Source: Alphaproteobacteria bacterium (GTDB lineage: Bacteria > Pseudomonadota > Alphaproteobacteria > Kiloniellales > J153). From it: 9,603 nucleotides of DNA. Both the position numbers and the translations under genes were made by a program. The stretch is from the NCBI GenBank assembly GCA_003693905.1, contig RFLL01000115.1, positions 1-9,603 of the forward strand, read 5' to 3'. Shown here piece by piece: positions 1 through 6,773 of the stretch. Numbering within the stretch: position 1 is the first letter of the stretch; every line of letters begins with the position of its first letter. Below the pieces are notes generated by a model, which did no database searches, had not been told where the DNA came from, and worked only from the letters and a program-made list of their open reading frames with translations.

Positions 1-78
1 ACGATCCAGCTCGGCGCGCATGGCCCGCGGCGACTGCACATCGTTTTGATCGAGGACGGCTCGGGCGATGAGTCGTAA
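1..78 (+). CDS. 3' end of an unidentified protein (partial)
   Basis: An open frame enters from the left edge in frame 1 and stops at TAA 76-78. It encodes about 25 residues ending in LHIVLIEDGSGDES. The last 11 bases overlap the start of the Smr-domain gene in another frame, which fits a tightly packed operon. The fragment is too short to assign. In related alphaproteobacteria a lytic transglycosylase (MltA) often precedes this Smr gene, and the hydrophobic LHIVLI near the C-terminus would be compatible, but that is context-based inference only. Confidence 0.5.
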   Translation, partial: TIQLGAHGPRRLHIVLIEDGSGDES

Positions 79-688
79 CCGCCGCGGCAACGATACCCGA
101 CGTCCGCCGGCCCTTGCGCCCGAGGATCGCGCCCTGTGGCGTCACGTGATCCGGGATGCCAAACCGCTGCGGCGACGCGCTCGCCACTCCTTTACGCCGG
201 CGTCCGAAGCGCCGGCATCCGAAGTGCGGCCACCCGAGGCGGCGCCGAAACCCGCAACCCCCGTTCTGTCGTCGCCATCGACGGTTCGTCGCCCGCCGCC
301 GCCACCGCCACCGCCGCAGGCCGGCCCGCCGCCGTCGGAGCGCCGCCACGGCAGCGTCGTCGGCGTTGATCGGCGCACCGCGACCCGTCTGCGCCGCGGC
401 CAGTTGCCGGTCGAAGCGATCCTCGATCTGCACGGCCACACCCAGGCGGCGGCGCATCGTGCCCTTACGGTCTTTCTGGCCCGGGCCCAGGCGGCCGGCA
501 AGCGCTGCGTTCTCGTGGTGACCGGCAAGGGGCTGGCCAAGGACAGCGGCGGCATCCTGCGCACGCAGGTCCCGCGCTGGCTCAACGAAGCGCCCAACCG
601 GGACCGGGTGCTGGCGTTCGACTATGCCCGGCCGCATCACGGCGGCATGGGGGCGCTTTATGTTCTTCTGCGCCGCCCGCGCGGCTGA
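68..688 (+). CDS. Smr-domain protein (Smr/MutS2 family)
   Basis: The 206-residue protein has a C-terminal Smr (small MutS-related) domain at about residues 112-206. The family signatures are visible: LDLHGHT at 119-125, VVTGKG at 150-155, and the terminal GGMGALYVLLRR at 192-203. Smr domains bind DNA or RNA and some act as nucleases, with the LDLH and TGKG segments forming part of the active surface. The N-terminal half is basic and low in complexity, with an Arg-rich start, an Ala/Pro/Glu stretch and eight consecutive prolines at 76-83, so it is probably disordered. The ATG at 68 overlaps the stop of the preceding gene, which suggests coupled translation. Stand-alone Smr proteins of this layout are common in alphaproteobacteria, but their cellular role is not well defined. 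The family call is secure; the biochemical role is not. Confidence 0.92.
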   Translation: MSRNRRGNDTRRPPALAPEDRALWRHVIRDAKPLRRRARHSFTPASEAPASEVRPPEAAPKPATPVLSSPSTVRRPPPPPPPPQAGPPPSERRHGSVVGVDRRTATRLRRGQLPVEAILDLHGHTQAAAHRALTVFLARAQAAGKRCVLVVTGKGLAKDSGGILRTQVPRWLNEAPNRDRVLAFDYARPHHGGMGALYVLLRRPRG

Positions 689-778
689 AGGCAGAGGCCC
701 GGGCCCCCGTGCGGCCGGTTGCGGTCAACCCGAATCCCGTTAAAGATGGCAGCGGTTCCGGCGCGGGCGGCCCGATCT

Positions 779-846
779 CCGGATCGTTTCCGAAGCGGAA
801 CGGAGGGGCGGAGCCCGCATGCCGGATCGTTCCGCATATGAAACGA
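779..846 (+). repeat. Direct repeat of CCGGATCGTT with dyads around the XRE gene start
   Basis: The 10-mer CCGGATCGTT occurs exactly at 779-788 and again at 822-831. Each copy continues into an imperfect inverted repeat: TTCCG-AAG-CGGAA at 788-800 after the first, and CGTTCC with GAAACG (829-834 and 840-845, one mismatch) after the second. The pair flanks the ribosome-binding site and the upstream start codon of the XRE gene. Small XRE regulators often repress themselves through such sites, so an operator role is plausible, but this is inference from layout. Confidence 0.4.
802..808 (+). promoter_or_regulatory. Ribosome-binding site for the XRE gene
   Basis: GGAGGGG lies 10 bases before the ATG at 819. 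It supports that start over the internal ATG at 855, which has no clear Shine-Dalgarno sequence in front of it. Confidence 0.55.
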
Positions 847-1229
847 CCCCAAGCATGACCCCGTTCGGATTGAAAATGCGCGAGCTGCGCGCCGCGCGCG
901 GTGAAACCTTGAAAGACATGGCCGCCGGTCTGGGAGTGACGCCGGCCTATCTGTCGGCGCTGGAGCACGGCCACCGCGGCCGGCCCAATCGACGTCTGGT
1001 ACACCGCATCTGTCAGTACCTGGGCATCATCTGGGACGAGGCCGAGGCATTACAGCGCCTGGCCGAGCTGTCGCACCCGCGCGTCGTGGTCGATACTGCC
1101 GGACTGTCGCCGGCGGCGACCGAGCTTGCCAACCGTTTGGCCGAACGCATCGACACGCTGTCCGAAGAGACCGTGGCGGCAATGCTGGCCCTGCTCGATG
1201 AAAGCGCCGCCCCGTCCGACGGCGGTTGA
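819..1229 (+). CDS. XRE-family helix-turn-helix transcriptional regulator
   Basis: This 136-residue protein carries one Cro/C1-type helix-turn-helix at about residues 16-70. The core reads LKDMAAGLGVTPAYLSALEHG, matching the usual pattern of helix 2, turn and recognition helix followed by the SALE(H/R)G motif. The C-terminal part (SHPRVVVDTAGLSPAATELANRL and the helices after it) is conserved in an alphaproteobacterial family often found beside smr and hslU. Its target genes are unknown to me. ATG 819 has a good ribosome-binding site. Homologs as I recall them begin at MTPFG, which here is the ATG at 855, so the first 12 residues may be untranslated leader. The gene converges on hslU with only 6 bp between the stop codons. 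Possible autoregulation is discussed under the repeat at 779-846. Confidence 0.88.
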   Translation: MPDRSAYETTPSMTPFGLKMRELRAARGETLKDMAAGLGVTPAYLSALEHGHRGRPNRRLVHRICQYLGIIWDEAEALQRLAELSHPRVVVDTAGLSPAATELANRLAERIDTLSEETVAAMLALLDESAAPSDGG

Positions 1230-1235
1230 GCTTCC

Positions 1236-2579
1236 TTACAGAATGAACTTGCTGAGATCGGCGTTCTTGGCCAGCTCGCCGACCTGGGCGTGGACATAGG
1301 CGGCATCGATGCGGATTGTCTCGCCGCCGCGGTCGGTGGCGGTGAAGGAAATCTCTTCCAGCAGCTTTTCCATCACCGTGTGCAGGCGCCGGGCGCCGAT
1401 GTTCTCGATCGAAGCGTTGATTTCGGCCGCAAGGTCGGCCAGGGCGTCGATGGCGTCTTCGCCGAATTCGAGGATCACCCCCTCGGTTTCCAGCAGCGCT
1501 TTGTACTGCCGCACCAGACTGTTCTCCGGCTCGGTCAGAATGCGCTTGAAGTCGTCGCGGGTCAGCGCCTCGAGCTCGACCCGGATCGGCAGCCGGCCCT
1601 GGAGTTCGGGCAGCAGGTCCGACGGTTTGGCAAGGTGAAAGGCACCGGAGGCGATGAACAGGATGTGATCGGTCTTGACCGGTCCGTGCTTGGTTGCGAC
1701 CGTGGTGCCTTCGATCAGCGGCAACAGATCGCGCTGCACCCCCTCGCGCGAGACGTCGGCGCCGAAGCGCTCCGAGCGCGCGGTGATCTTGTCGATCTCG
1801 TCCAGGAACACGATTCCGTTCTGCTCCACCGCTGCAATGGCCTCGGCGACCACCGCCTCCTGATCGAGCAGCTTGTCGCTTTCCTCGTGGGTCAGAACCT
1901 CCATCGCTTCGGCGACGCTCAGGCGGCGTTTGCGCGTGCGTCCGCCGAACGCCTTGCCCAGAAGGTCGTTGAGATTGATCATGCCCATGCTGGCGCCGGG
2001 CATGCCGGGAATGTCCATGGTCGGCAGTTGCAGCGAGGCGGTATCGGCGACCTCGACCTCGACCTCGCGTTCGTCGAGATCGCCGGTGCGCAGCATGCGG
2101 CGAAACTTGGCCCGCGTCTCGCCGCTGGCGTGTTCGCCGACCAGCGCATCAAGCAGACGCTCCTCGGCGGCAAGTTCGGCCCGGGTGCGCACTTCCTTGA
2201 AGCGCCGTTCGCGGGTCATCGCGATGCTGATCTCGACCAGATCGCGCACGATCTGCTCGACATCGCGCCCGACATAGCCGACTTCGGTGAACTTGGTCGC
2301 TTCGACCTTGAGGAACGGCGCTTGGGCGAGACGCGCCAGACGGCGCGCGATCTCGGTCTTGCCGACACCGGTCGGGCCGATCATCAGAATGTTCTTGGGC
2401 AGCACCTCTTCGCGCAGCTCCGGCGGCAGTTGCTGACGCCGCCAGCGGTTGCGCAGGGCGATGGCGACGGCGCGCTTGGCCTTGTCCTGACCGACGATGA
2501 ACCGGTCGAGCTCGGAGACGATCTCGCGCGGGCTGAAGGTGCTGGCCTGGGCCGCATCCTGCTGGGACGTATCACGCAC
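1236..2579 (-). CDS. hslU: HslU, ATPase and unfoldase subunit of the HslVU protease
   Basis: HslU is an AAA+ ATPase that forms hexameric rings, unfolds substrates and feeds them into the HslV proteolytic chamber in the cytoplasm. With the GTG start at 2579 it has 447 residues, close to family length. In this numbering the visible motifs are FIVGQD at 27-32, Walker A GPTGVGKT at 68-75, the pore loop GYVGRD at 101-106, the variable intermediate (I) domain from about 110 to 235, Walker B IVFLDEID at 256-263, and the sensor-2 region [15 protein letters not shown] at 395-409. The C-terminus LSKFIL is the tail that docks into HslV. No ATG lies close to the conserved STFSPREIV start. GTG 2579 overlaps the hslV stop by 8 nt and has GGAAAG about 8 bases upstream. 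An in-frame ATG at 2609 would give 457 residues with a weaker site. Confidence 0.97.
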   Translation of the reverse strand: MRDTSQQDAAQASTFSPREIVSELDRFIVGQDKAKRAVAIALRNRWRRQQLPPELREEVLPKNILMIGPTGVGKTEIARRLARLAQAPFLKVEATKFTEVGYVGRDVEQIVRDLVEISIAMTRERRFKEVRTRAELAAEERLLDALVGEHASGETRAKFRRMLRTGDLDEREVEVEVADTASLQLPTMDIPGMPGASMGMINLNDLLGKAFGGRTRKRRLSVAEAMEVLTHEESDKLLDQEAVVAEAIAAVEQNGIVFLDEIDKITARSERFGADVSREGVQRDLLPLIEGTTVATKHGPVKTDHILFIASGAFHLAKPSDLLPELQGRLPIRVELEALTRDDFKRILTEPENSLVRQYKALLETEGVILEFGEDAIDALADLAAEINASIENIGARRLHTVMEKLLEEISFTATDRGGETIRIDAAYVHAQVGELAKNADLSKFIL

Positions 2580-3144
2580 GCTCGATGCTTTCCACGATGA
2601 CGTTGTCATTGGTGTAGATGCACAATCCGGCGGCGATGGCCATCGCCTTGCGGGCGATCGCCTCCGCCGTCATATCGTCGTGATCGATCAGCGCCCGGGC
2701 CGCCGCCAGAGCATAGGCGCCGCCGGAGCCGATGCCGATGAGGCCGTCTTCGGGCTCCAGAACGTCGCCGGTTCCGGTCAGCACCAGCGACACCGAGGCG
2801 TCGGCAACGGCCATCATCGCTTCCAACCGGCGCAGATAGCGGTCGGTGCGCCAGTCCTTGGCCAGCTCCACGCAGGCCCGGGCAAGCTGCCCCGGGTGGG
2901 TTTCCAGCTTGGCCTCCAGGCGCTCGAACAGGGTCAGGGCATCGGCCGTGGCCCCGGCGAAGCCGGCGATGACCTCGCCCTTGCCCAGACGGCGCACCTT
3001 GCGCGCATTGGACTTGATGACGGTGTTGGCCAGGCTGACCTGACCGTCGCCGGCGACCACCACCTGGTTGCCTTTGCGCACCGACAGGATCGTCGTGCCA
3101 TGCCACAGCGGGGGCCGGGCAGGTTGGGAATGCGGGTCGACCAT
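2572..3144 (-). CDS. hslV: HslV, peptidase subunit of the HslVU protease
   Basis: HslV is a proteasome-beta-like threonine peptidase that forms a double hexamer capped by HslU. From the ATG at 3144 it has 190 residues. The mature enzyme should begin at Thr17 of HGTTIL, after autocatalytic loss of a 16-residue propeptide; E. coli HslV loses only its Met. Counting from that Thr, Asp17 (in GDGQVS) and Lys33 (in ARKVRRL) sit exactly at the catalytic positions known for the family. [35 protein letters not shown] and [15 protein letters not shown] are strong family blocks. The next upstream starts are ATG 3156 and TTG 3180. None of them has a clear Shine-Dalgarno sequence, and I prefer 3144 because a heat-shock-like promoter ends just before it. 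The gene is first in an operon with hslU and divergent from hisB. Confidence 0.96.
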   Translation of the reverse strand: MVDPHSQPARPPLWHGTTILSVRKGNQVVVAGDGQVSLANTVIKSNARKVRRLGKGEVIAGFAGATADALTLFERLEAKLETHPGQLARACVELAKDWRTDRYLRRLEAMMAVADASVSLVLTGTGDVLEPEDGLIGIGSGGAYALAAARALIDHDDMTAEAIARKAMAIAAGLCIYTNDNVIVESIERA

Positions 3145-3152
3145 AGCCAGAC

Positions 3153-3181
3153 ACATGGGCCGAAATCGCCGCCGGGTCAAG
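3153..3181 (-). promoter_or_regulatory. Candidate sigma-32 (RpoH) promoter for hslVU
   Basis: Read on the minus strand, CTTGAC (3181-3176) is followed after 15 bases by GCCCATGT (3160-3153). This closely matches the known heat-shock form CTTGAA-N13-15-CCCCATNT, and hslVU is a classical RpoH-controlled locus. Transcription would be expected to start around 3145-3147, practically at the ATG at 3144, implying little or no leader. The motif match is seen directly; its activity is inferred. Confidence 0.5.
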
Positions 3182-3245
3182 GCTTCGGATCGGAGGTGCC
3201 GGCGCTCTGGCGGGATCGTTCGCTTCCTGATACAACGGCGCCGCC

Positions 3246-3854
3246 ATGAGCGAAAAAAGCAGGGCCGGGCGGCGGGCCACCGTCGAGCGCCGCACCAGCG
3301 AAACCCGCATCGCCGCGACCGTCGAGCTCGACGGCACCGGGCGCTACGACGTGACCACCGGCATCGGGTTTCTGGACCACATGCTCGAACAGCTTGCCCG
3401 CCACAGCCTGATCGACATCACTCTGCGGGCCGAAGGCGATCTGCACATCGACTTTCACCACACCACCGAGGACACCGGCATCGTACTTGGCCAGGCGGTG
3501 GCCCGGGCGCTGGGCGGGCGCCAAGGAATCCGCCGCTACGGCGAGGCTCTGGTGCCGATGGACGAAACCCTGACCCGGGTTGCGCTCGACGCCTCCAACC
3601 GTCCCTACTTGGTGTGGAAGGTCGCGTTCACCCGCGACAAGCTGGGCGACATGGACACCGAGCTGTTCAAGGAATGGTTTCAGGCCTTTGCCCAGCACGC
3701 CGGCCTGACGCTGCACGTCGAGACGCTCTACGGCGAGAACTCGCACCACATCGTCGAGTCCTGCTACAAGGGACTGGCGCGCGCCCTGCGCCAGGCGGTG
3801 GAAATCGACCCGCGCCGCGCCGATGCCGTGCCTTCGACCAAGGGAAAGTTGTAA
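3246..3854 (+). CDS. hisB: Imidazoleglycerol-phosphate dehydratase HisB
   Basis: HisB dehydrates imidazole-glycerol phosphate to imidazole-acetol phosphate, a late step of histidine synthesis in the cytoplasm. The 202 residues comprise the dehydratase only, with no fused phosphatase, as in alphaproteobacteria. Metal-binding and catalytic blocks are present: GIGFLDHML at 39-47, DFHHTTED at 69-76, [13 protein letters not shown] at 163-175, and the closing PSTKG at 196-200. The start [22 protein letters not shown] matches the family N-terminus in length. There is no recognisable Shine-Dalgarno sequence before ATG 3246, only GC-rich sequence, which is unusual for this window. It is the first gene of the histidine operon, and a gap of about 100 bp separates it from hisH. 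Confidence 0.97.
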   Translation: MSEKSRAGRRATVERRTSETRIAATVELDGTGRYDVTTGIGFLDHMLEQLARHSLIDITLRAEGDLHIDFHHTTEDTGIVLGQAVARALGGRQGIRRYGEALVPMDETLTRVALDASNRPYLVWKVAFTRDKLGDMDTELFKEWFQAFAQHAGLTLHVETLYGENSHHIVESCYKGLARALRQAVEIDPRRADAVPSTKGKL

Positions 3855-3881
3855 ATATCCGTCTGCGACGCTCCTTCGTCC

Positions 3882-3903
3882 GCGGCGCCGGTCTGCCGGC
3901 CGC
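3882..3903 (+). terminator. GC-rich stem-loop between hisB and hisH
   Basis: Arms GCGG (3882-3885) plus CCGG (3888-3891) pair with CCGG (3896-3899) plus CCGC (3900-3903) around a TCTG loop, with a two-base bulge on the left. A pyrimidine-rich stretch, TTCTCCCTCT, follows at 3904-3913. It lacks a true T-run, so at most it would be a partial attenuator or an mRNA-stabilising hairpin inside the operon. It sits in the largest untranslated gap of the histidine operon. Confidence 0.3.
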
Positions 3904-3954
3904 TTCTCCCTCTAACCGGATACTGCGCCGCGCCGAAGCGGGCTGGATGTACAC

Positions 3955-4599
3955 ATGAACGTCGTCGTCGTCGATTACGGATCGGGCAACCTGCGCTCGG
4001 CAGCCAAAGCACTGGAATGCGCCGCGGCCATGACCGGGACTCCGGCCCGGGTTGTGGTCAGCGCCGAGACCGCGGCCGTGGCCGCGGCCGATCGCATCGT
4101 GCTGCCCGGGGTCGGCGCCTTCGGTGACTGCCGGCAGGGACTGGAAGCCGTACCCGGCATGATCGCGGCGCTGAGCGAAGCGGTCGTGCATCGCGGCCGG
4201 CCGTTTCTCGGCATCTGCGTCGGGATGCAGCTCATGGCCACCTGCGGGCGCGAGCACGGTGTGCATCCGGGGTTCGACTGGATCGCGGGCGAGGTCGTAC
4301 CGCTGAGCCCGGACGATCCCGCGCTCAAGGTTCCGCACATGGGTTGGAACGAGCTGAACGTGCACGAACCGGTGCACCCGGTGCTGGCCGATCTGGGGCC
4401 CCGTCCCCACGTGTACTTCGTGCACGGCTATCATTTCATCGCCCGCGATGCGTCCGACGTGCGCGCGAGCGTCGACTACGGTGGTCCGGTGGCGGCGGCG
4501 ATCGGACGTGACAACCTGTTCGGAACCCAGTTCCATCCCGAGAAGAGTCAGGCCGTCGGCCTGACCGTGCTCGGCAACTTTCTGAGGTGGTGTCCATGA
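3955..4599 (+). CDS. hisH: Imidazole-glycerol-phosphate synthase, glutaminase subunit HisH
   Basis: HisH hydrolyses glutamine and channels ammonia to HisF, which makes imidazole-glycerol phosphate and AICAR. The 214-residue protein is a class I glutamine amidotransferase. It opens with VVVDYGSGNLRS (4-15), has the oxyanion-region PGVGAFGDC at 51-59, the nucleophile Cys88 in GICVGMQL, and the catalytic His194 and Glu196 in FHPEKSQ. The usual FVHSYY-like block reads FVHGYHF at 155-161, a mild deviation. Only a minimal GGA (3945-3947) precedes ATG 3955. The stop TGA overlaps the next gene's ATG as ATGA, a 4-nt overlap typical of translational coupling. Confidence 0.97.
   Translation: MNVVVVDYGSGNLRSAAKALECAAAMTGTPARVVVSAETAAVAAADRIVLPGVGAFGDCRQGLEAVPGMIAALSEAVVHRGRPFLGICVGMQLMATCGREHGVHPGFDWIAGEVVPLSPDDPALKVPHMGWNELNVHEPVHPVLADLGPRPHVYFVHGYHFIARDASDVRASVDYGGPVAAAIGRDNLFGTQFHPEKSQAVGLTVLGNFLRWCP
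4584..4590 (+). promoter_or_regulatory. Ribosome-binding site for the GNAT gene
   Basis: GAGGTGG inside the end of hisH lies 5 bases before ATG 4596. It fixes that start and argues against the in-frame GTG at 4587, which lies within this site. Confidence 0.6.
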
Positions 4600-5210
4600 C
4601 TGTGACGTCGGAGCCTGGCGAAGATCTGCGTGACAAGCCCGCGACGGCGGTGGAGCGCCTGACCGAGTTCACCGGCCCCGATCTGCACGATCTGTGCGAT
4701 GCGGCCGAAGCGGCGATTCGTCAGGGCGGAGGGTTCGGCTGGCTCAGCCCGCCGCCGCGCGAGGTCATGGAGGCCTATTGGAAGGGGGTTCTGCTGGTCC
4801 CCGAGCGCGAGCTGTTCGTCGCCCGTCTCGATCGCACCGTGGCCGGTTCGGCGCAGCTCGTGCGGCCGGCGCGCAACAACGAGGCGCAGGCCTTCGTCGG
4901 TCATCTGACCACCGCCTTCATGGCCCCGTGGGCGCGCGGCCACGGTTTGGCACGGATGCTGGTCGAGGCGATCGAAGCGGCGGCGCGGCGCGCCGGGCTG
5001 CGGGTGCTCAACCTCGACGTGCGCGCAACCCAGGAGGTGGCGATCCGCCTCTATGAATCTCTCGGCTACCGGCGCTGGGGTACGCATCCTCACTATGCGT
5101 GGATCGACGGCGCCTGGGTCACCGGCTACTACTACTACAAGGACCTGTTCGAGACGGACGCGAGCTCGGGCGACGGGAACTCGGGCGAGGGGGGGTCGAG
5201 CGGACCGTGA
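4596..5210 (+). CDS. GNAT-family N-acetyltransferase inside the histidine operon
   Basis: This 204-residue protein is a single-domain GCN5-related acetyltransferase. The acetyl-CoA-binding motif A is seen at 109-127: beta strand [12 protein letters not shown], then the R-G-H-G-L-A pyrophosphate loop at 114-119 and its helix. Motif B follows at 138-163, [21 protein letters not shown], the classic strand-helix with the LYESLGY signature. The ending YYYYKDL at 178-184 is shared by many such enzymes, and a Gly/Ser/Glu-rich tail (188-204) is probably disordered. The substrate is unknown. It overlaps hisH by 4 nt (ATGA) and hisA by 4 nt (GTGA), so it is translated together with the pathway. I recall an extra ORF in the Azospirillum his cluster, so the association may be old. 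A role in histidine metabolism or in acetylating a His enzyme is speculation. Confidence 0.93.
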   Translation: MTVTSEPGEDLRDKPATAVERLTEFTGPDLHDLCDAAEAAIRQGGGFGWLSPPPREVMEAYWKGVLLVPERELFVARLDRTVAGSAQLVRPARNNEAQAFVGHLTTAFMAPWARGHGLARMLVEAIEAAARRAGLRVLNLDVRATQEVAIRLYESLGYRRWGTHPHYAWIDGAWVTGYYYYKDLFETDASSGDGNSGEGGSSGP

Positions 5211-5971
5211 TCCTCTTTCCCGCCATCGACCTGAAGGACGGCCGCGCCGTGCGCCTGGTGCGCGGCGAGATGGCCAGTGCCACGGTGTTCAACGACGACC
5301 CCGCAGCCCAGGCGCGCAGCTTTGCCGCGGCCGGGTTTTCGTGGCTGCATCTGGTCGACCTCAACGGCGCCTTTGAGGGCCGCCCCGTCAACCGTGCCGC
5401 GGTCGAGGCGATTCTGGCGGCGGTCGACATACCGGTTCAGCTCGGCGGCGGCATCCGTGACATGGCGACGATCGAAGCCTGGCTGGCGGCCGGGGTGCGG
5501 CGGGTGATCCTGGGCACCGCGGCGCTGGAGGATCCGGACTTGGTGAACACGGCGGCGCGGCGATTTCCCGGCCGCATCGTGGTCGGCATCGACGCCCGCG
5601 ACGGGCGCGTGGCGGTGCGCGGCTGGGCCGAGCAGAGCGACATCGCTGCCGTCGACCTGGCCCGCCGCTACGCCGATGTCGGCGTCGGGGCGCTGGTCTA
5701 TACCGATATCGAGCGCGACGGCGCCCTGCAGGGCGTCAACGTGGCGGCTACCGCCGCGCTGGCCCGTGCGGTGCCCATACCGGTCATCGCTTCGGGCGGG
5801 GTCGCCTCGCTCGACGACATCGCGGCGCTGATGGCGGTGGCCGAGGCGGGTATCGAAGGCGTCATCTGCGGCCGCGCTCTCTACGACGGGCGCATCGACC
5901 CGTCCGCCGCGCTGGCCCTGGTCGGGTCCGCGGCACGCGATGGCGCGACGGGAACGCCGGTGCGATGCTGA
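5207..5971 (+). CDS. hisA: HisA, ProFAR isomerase
   Basis: HisA (1-(5-phosphoribosyl)-5-[(5-phosphoribosylamino)methylideneamino]imidazole-4-carboxamide isomerase) converts ProFAR to PRFAR by an Amadori rearrangement on a (beta/alpha)8 barrel. The 254-residue protein starts at GTG 5207 with [16 protein letters not shown], the invariant N-terminus of the family. The general acid/base residues Asp8 (PAIDL) and Asp129 (GIDARDG) are both present. The two phosphate sites appear as QLGGGIRD at 78-85 and [11 protein letters not shown] at 194-204, and [13 protein letters not shown] lies at 164-176. The GTG overlaps the preceding stop as GTGA. The last codons overlap hisF by 7 nt. Confidence 0.97.
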   Translation: MILFPAIDLKDGRAVRLVRGEMASATVFNDDPAAQARSFAAAGFSWLHLVDLNGAFEGRPVNRAAVEAILAAVDIPVQLGGGIRDMATIEAWLAAGVRRVILGTAALEDPDLVNTAARRFPGRIVVGIDARDGRVAVRGWAEQSDIAAVDLARRYADVGVGALVYTDIERDGALQGVNVAATAALARAVPIPVIASGGVASLDDIAALMAVAEAGIEGVICGRALYDGRIDPSAALALVGSAARDGATGTPVRC

Positions 5972-6738
5972 AGGCGCGAATCATTCCCTGCCTCGACGTC
6001 AAGGACGGGCGCGTCGTCAAGGGCATCAACTTCGTCGGCCTGCGCGATGCCGGCGATCCGGTCGAACAGGCGCGGGTCTATGACCGGGCCGGCGCCGACG
6101 AGCTGTGCTTCCTCGACATCACCGCCAGCCATGAGCGCCGCGGCATCCTGCTCGACGTCGTGGCGCGCACGGCCGAGCAGTGTTTCATGCCGCTGAGCGT
6201 GGGCGGCGGCGTGCGCACGCCGGAGGATGTGCGCGCCCTGCTGCTGGCCGGCGCCGACAAGGTCACCATCAACACCGCTGCGGTGCGCGATCCCGAGCTG
6301 GTCCGCACCGCGGCGCAAAAGTTCGGATCGCAGTGCATCGTCGTCGCCATCGACGCCAAACGTACCGCTTCGGGCACCTTCGAGGTCTTCACTCACGGCG
6401 GGCGCACGCCGACCGGGCTCGATGCCGTCGCCTGGGCGCGCCGGGTCGCGGAGCTGGGGGCCGGTGAAATCCTGCTCACCTCGATGGACCGCGACGGCAC
6501 CCGGCAGGGTTACGACATCGCCCTCACCCGCGCCGTGGCCGACGCCGTGCCGGTGCCGGTGATCGCCTCGGGCGGGGTCGGCACGCTCGAGCACATGGTC
6601 GCCGGCCTGCGCGACGGCCACGCCTCGGCGGTGCTGGCGGCCTCCATCTTCCATTTCGGCGAGTATTCGATCGGAGATGCCAAGGCTTGCCTGGCCGCCG
6701 CCGGCATCCCGGTGCGTCTGCCCGTCAAGGCCGGCTGA
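5965..6738 (+). CDS. hisF: HisF, imidazole-glycerol-phosphate synthase cyclase subunit
   Basis: HisF takes PRFAR and ammonia delivered by HisH to form imidazole-glycerol phosphate and AICAR, linking histidine and purine synthesis. The 257-residue barrel has the family length. Catalytic Asp11 ([13 protein letters not shown]) and Asp130 (VVAIDAKR) are in place. [11 protein letters not shown] at 78-88 and [13 protein letters not shown] at 199-211 bind phosphates, and [14 protein letters not shown] at 171-184 is diagnostic. ATG 5965 overlaps the end of hisA by 7 nt, with GGGAA about 10 bases upstream inside hisA. HisF resembles HisA in sequence, as expected from their common origin by duplication. 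Confidence 0.97.
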   Translation: MLKARIIPCLDVKDGRVVKGINFVGLRDAGDPVEQARVYDRAGADELCFLDITASHERRGILLDVVARTAEQCFMPLSVGGGVRTPEDVRALLLAGADKVTINTAAVRDPELVRTAAQKFGSQCIVVAIDAKRTASGTFEVFTHGGRTPTGLDAVAWARRVAELGAGEILLTSMDRDGTRQGYDIALTRAVADAVPVPVIASGGVGTLEHMVAGLRDGHASAVLAASIFHFGEYSIGDAKACLAAAGIPVRLPVKAG

Positions 6739-6746
6739 CAGCCGGC
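6730..6746 (+). repeat. Inverted repeat over the hisF stop codon
   Basis: GCCGGC (6730-6735) and GCCGGC (6741-6746) form a 6-bp stem with TGACA as loop, and TGA in that loop is the hisF stop. The sequence after it, GCAAAACC, has no T-run, so termination is unlikely. It may slow ribosomes or affect coupling to hisE, but it could also be chance in GC-rich DNA. Confidence 0.25.
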
Positions 6747-6773
6747 GCAAAACCTGATACCGATGGCGCGATC

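Noticed and set aside
1290..2600. Very long open frame on the plus strand opposite hslU
   Set aside because: It is the antisense shadow of hslU in GC-rich DNA. HslU is unmistakable on the other strand, and the translated product has low-complexity Gly/Asp/Gln composition with no recognisable domain.
3145..3180. Longer HslV starting at TTG 3180 or ATG 3156
   Set aside because: TTG is a rare start and here is part of a promoter-like CTTGAC. ATG 3156 falls in the proposed -10 box. Neither has a Shine-Dalgarno sequence, though 3156 cannot be fully excluded.
3068..3958. Long plus-strand frame spanning the hslV start, hisB and the gap to hisH
   Set aside because: It runs out of frame through hisB, is extremely Arg/Pro-rich, and has no ribosome-binding site; hisB explains the region.
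3667..4536. Long minus-strand frame opposite hisB and hisH
   Set aside because: It is antisense to two certain genes and its composition is typical of a frame shadow.
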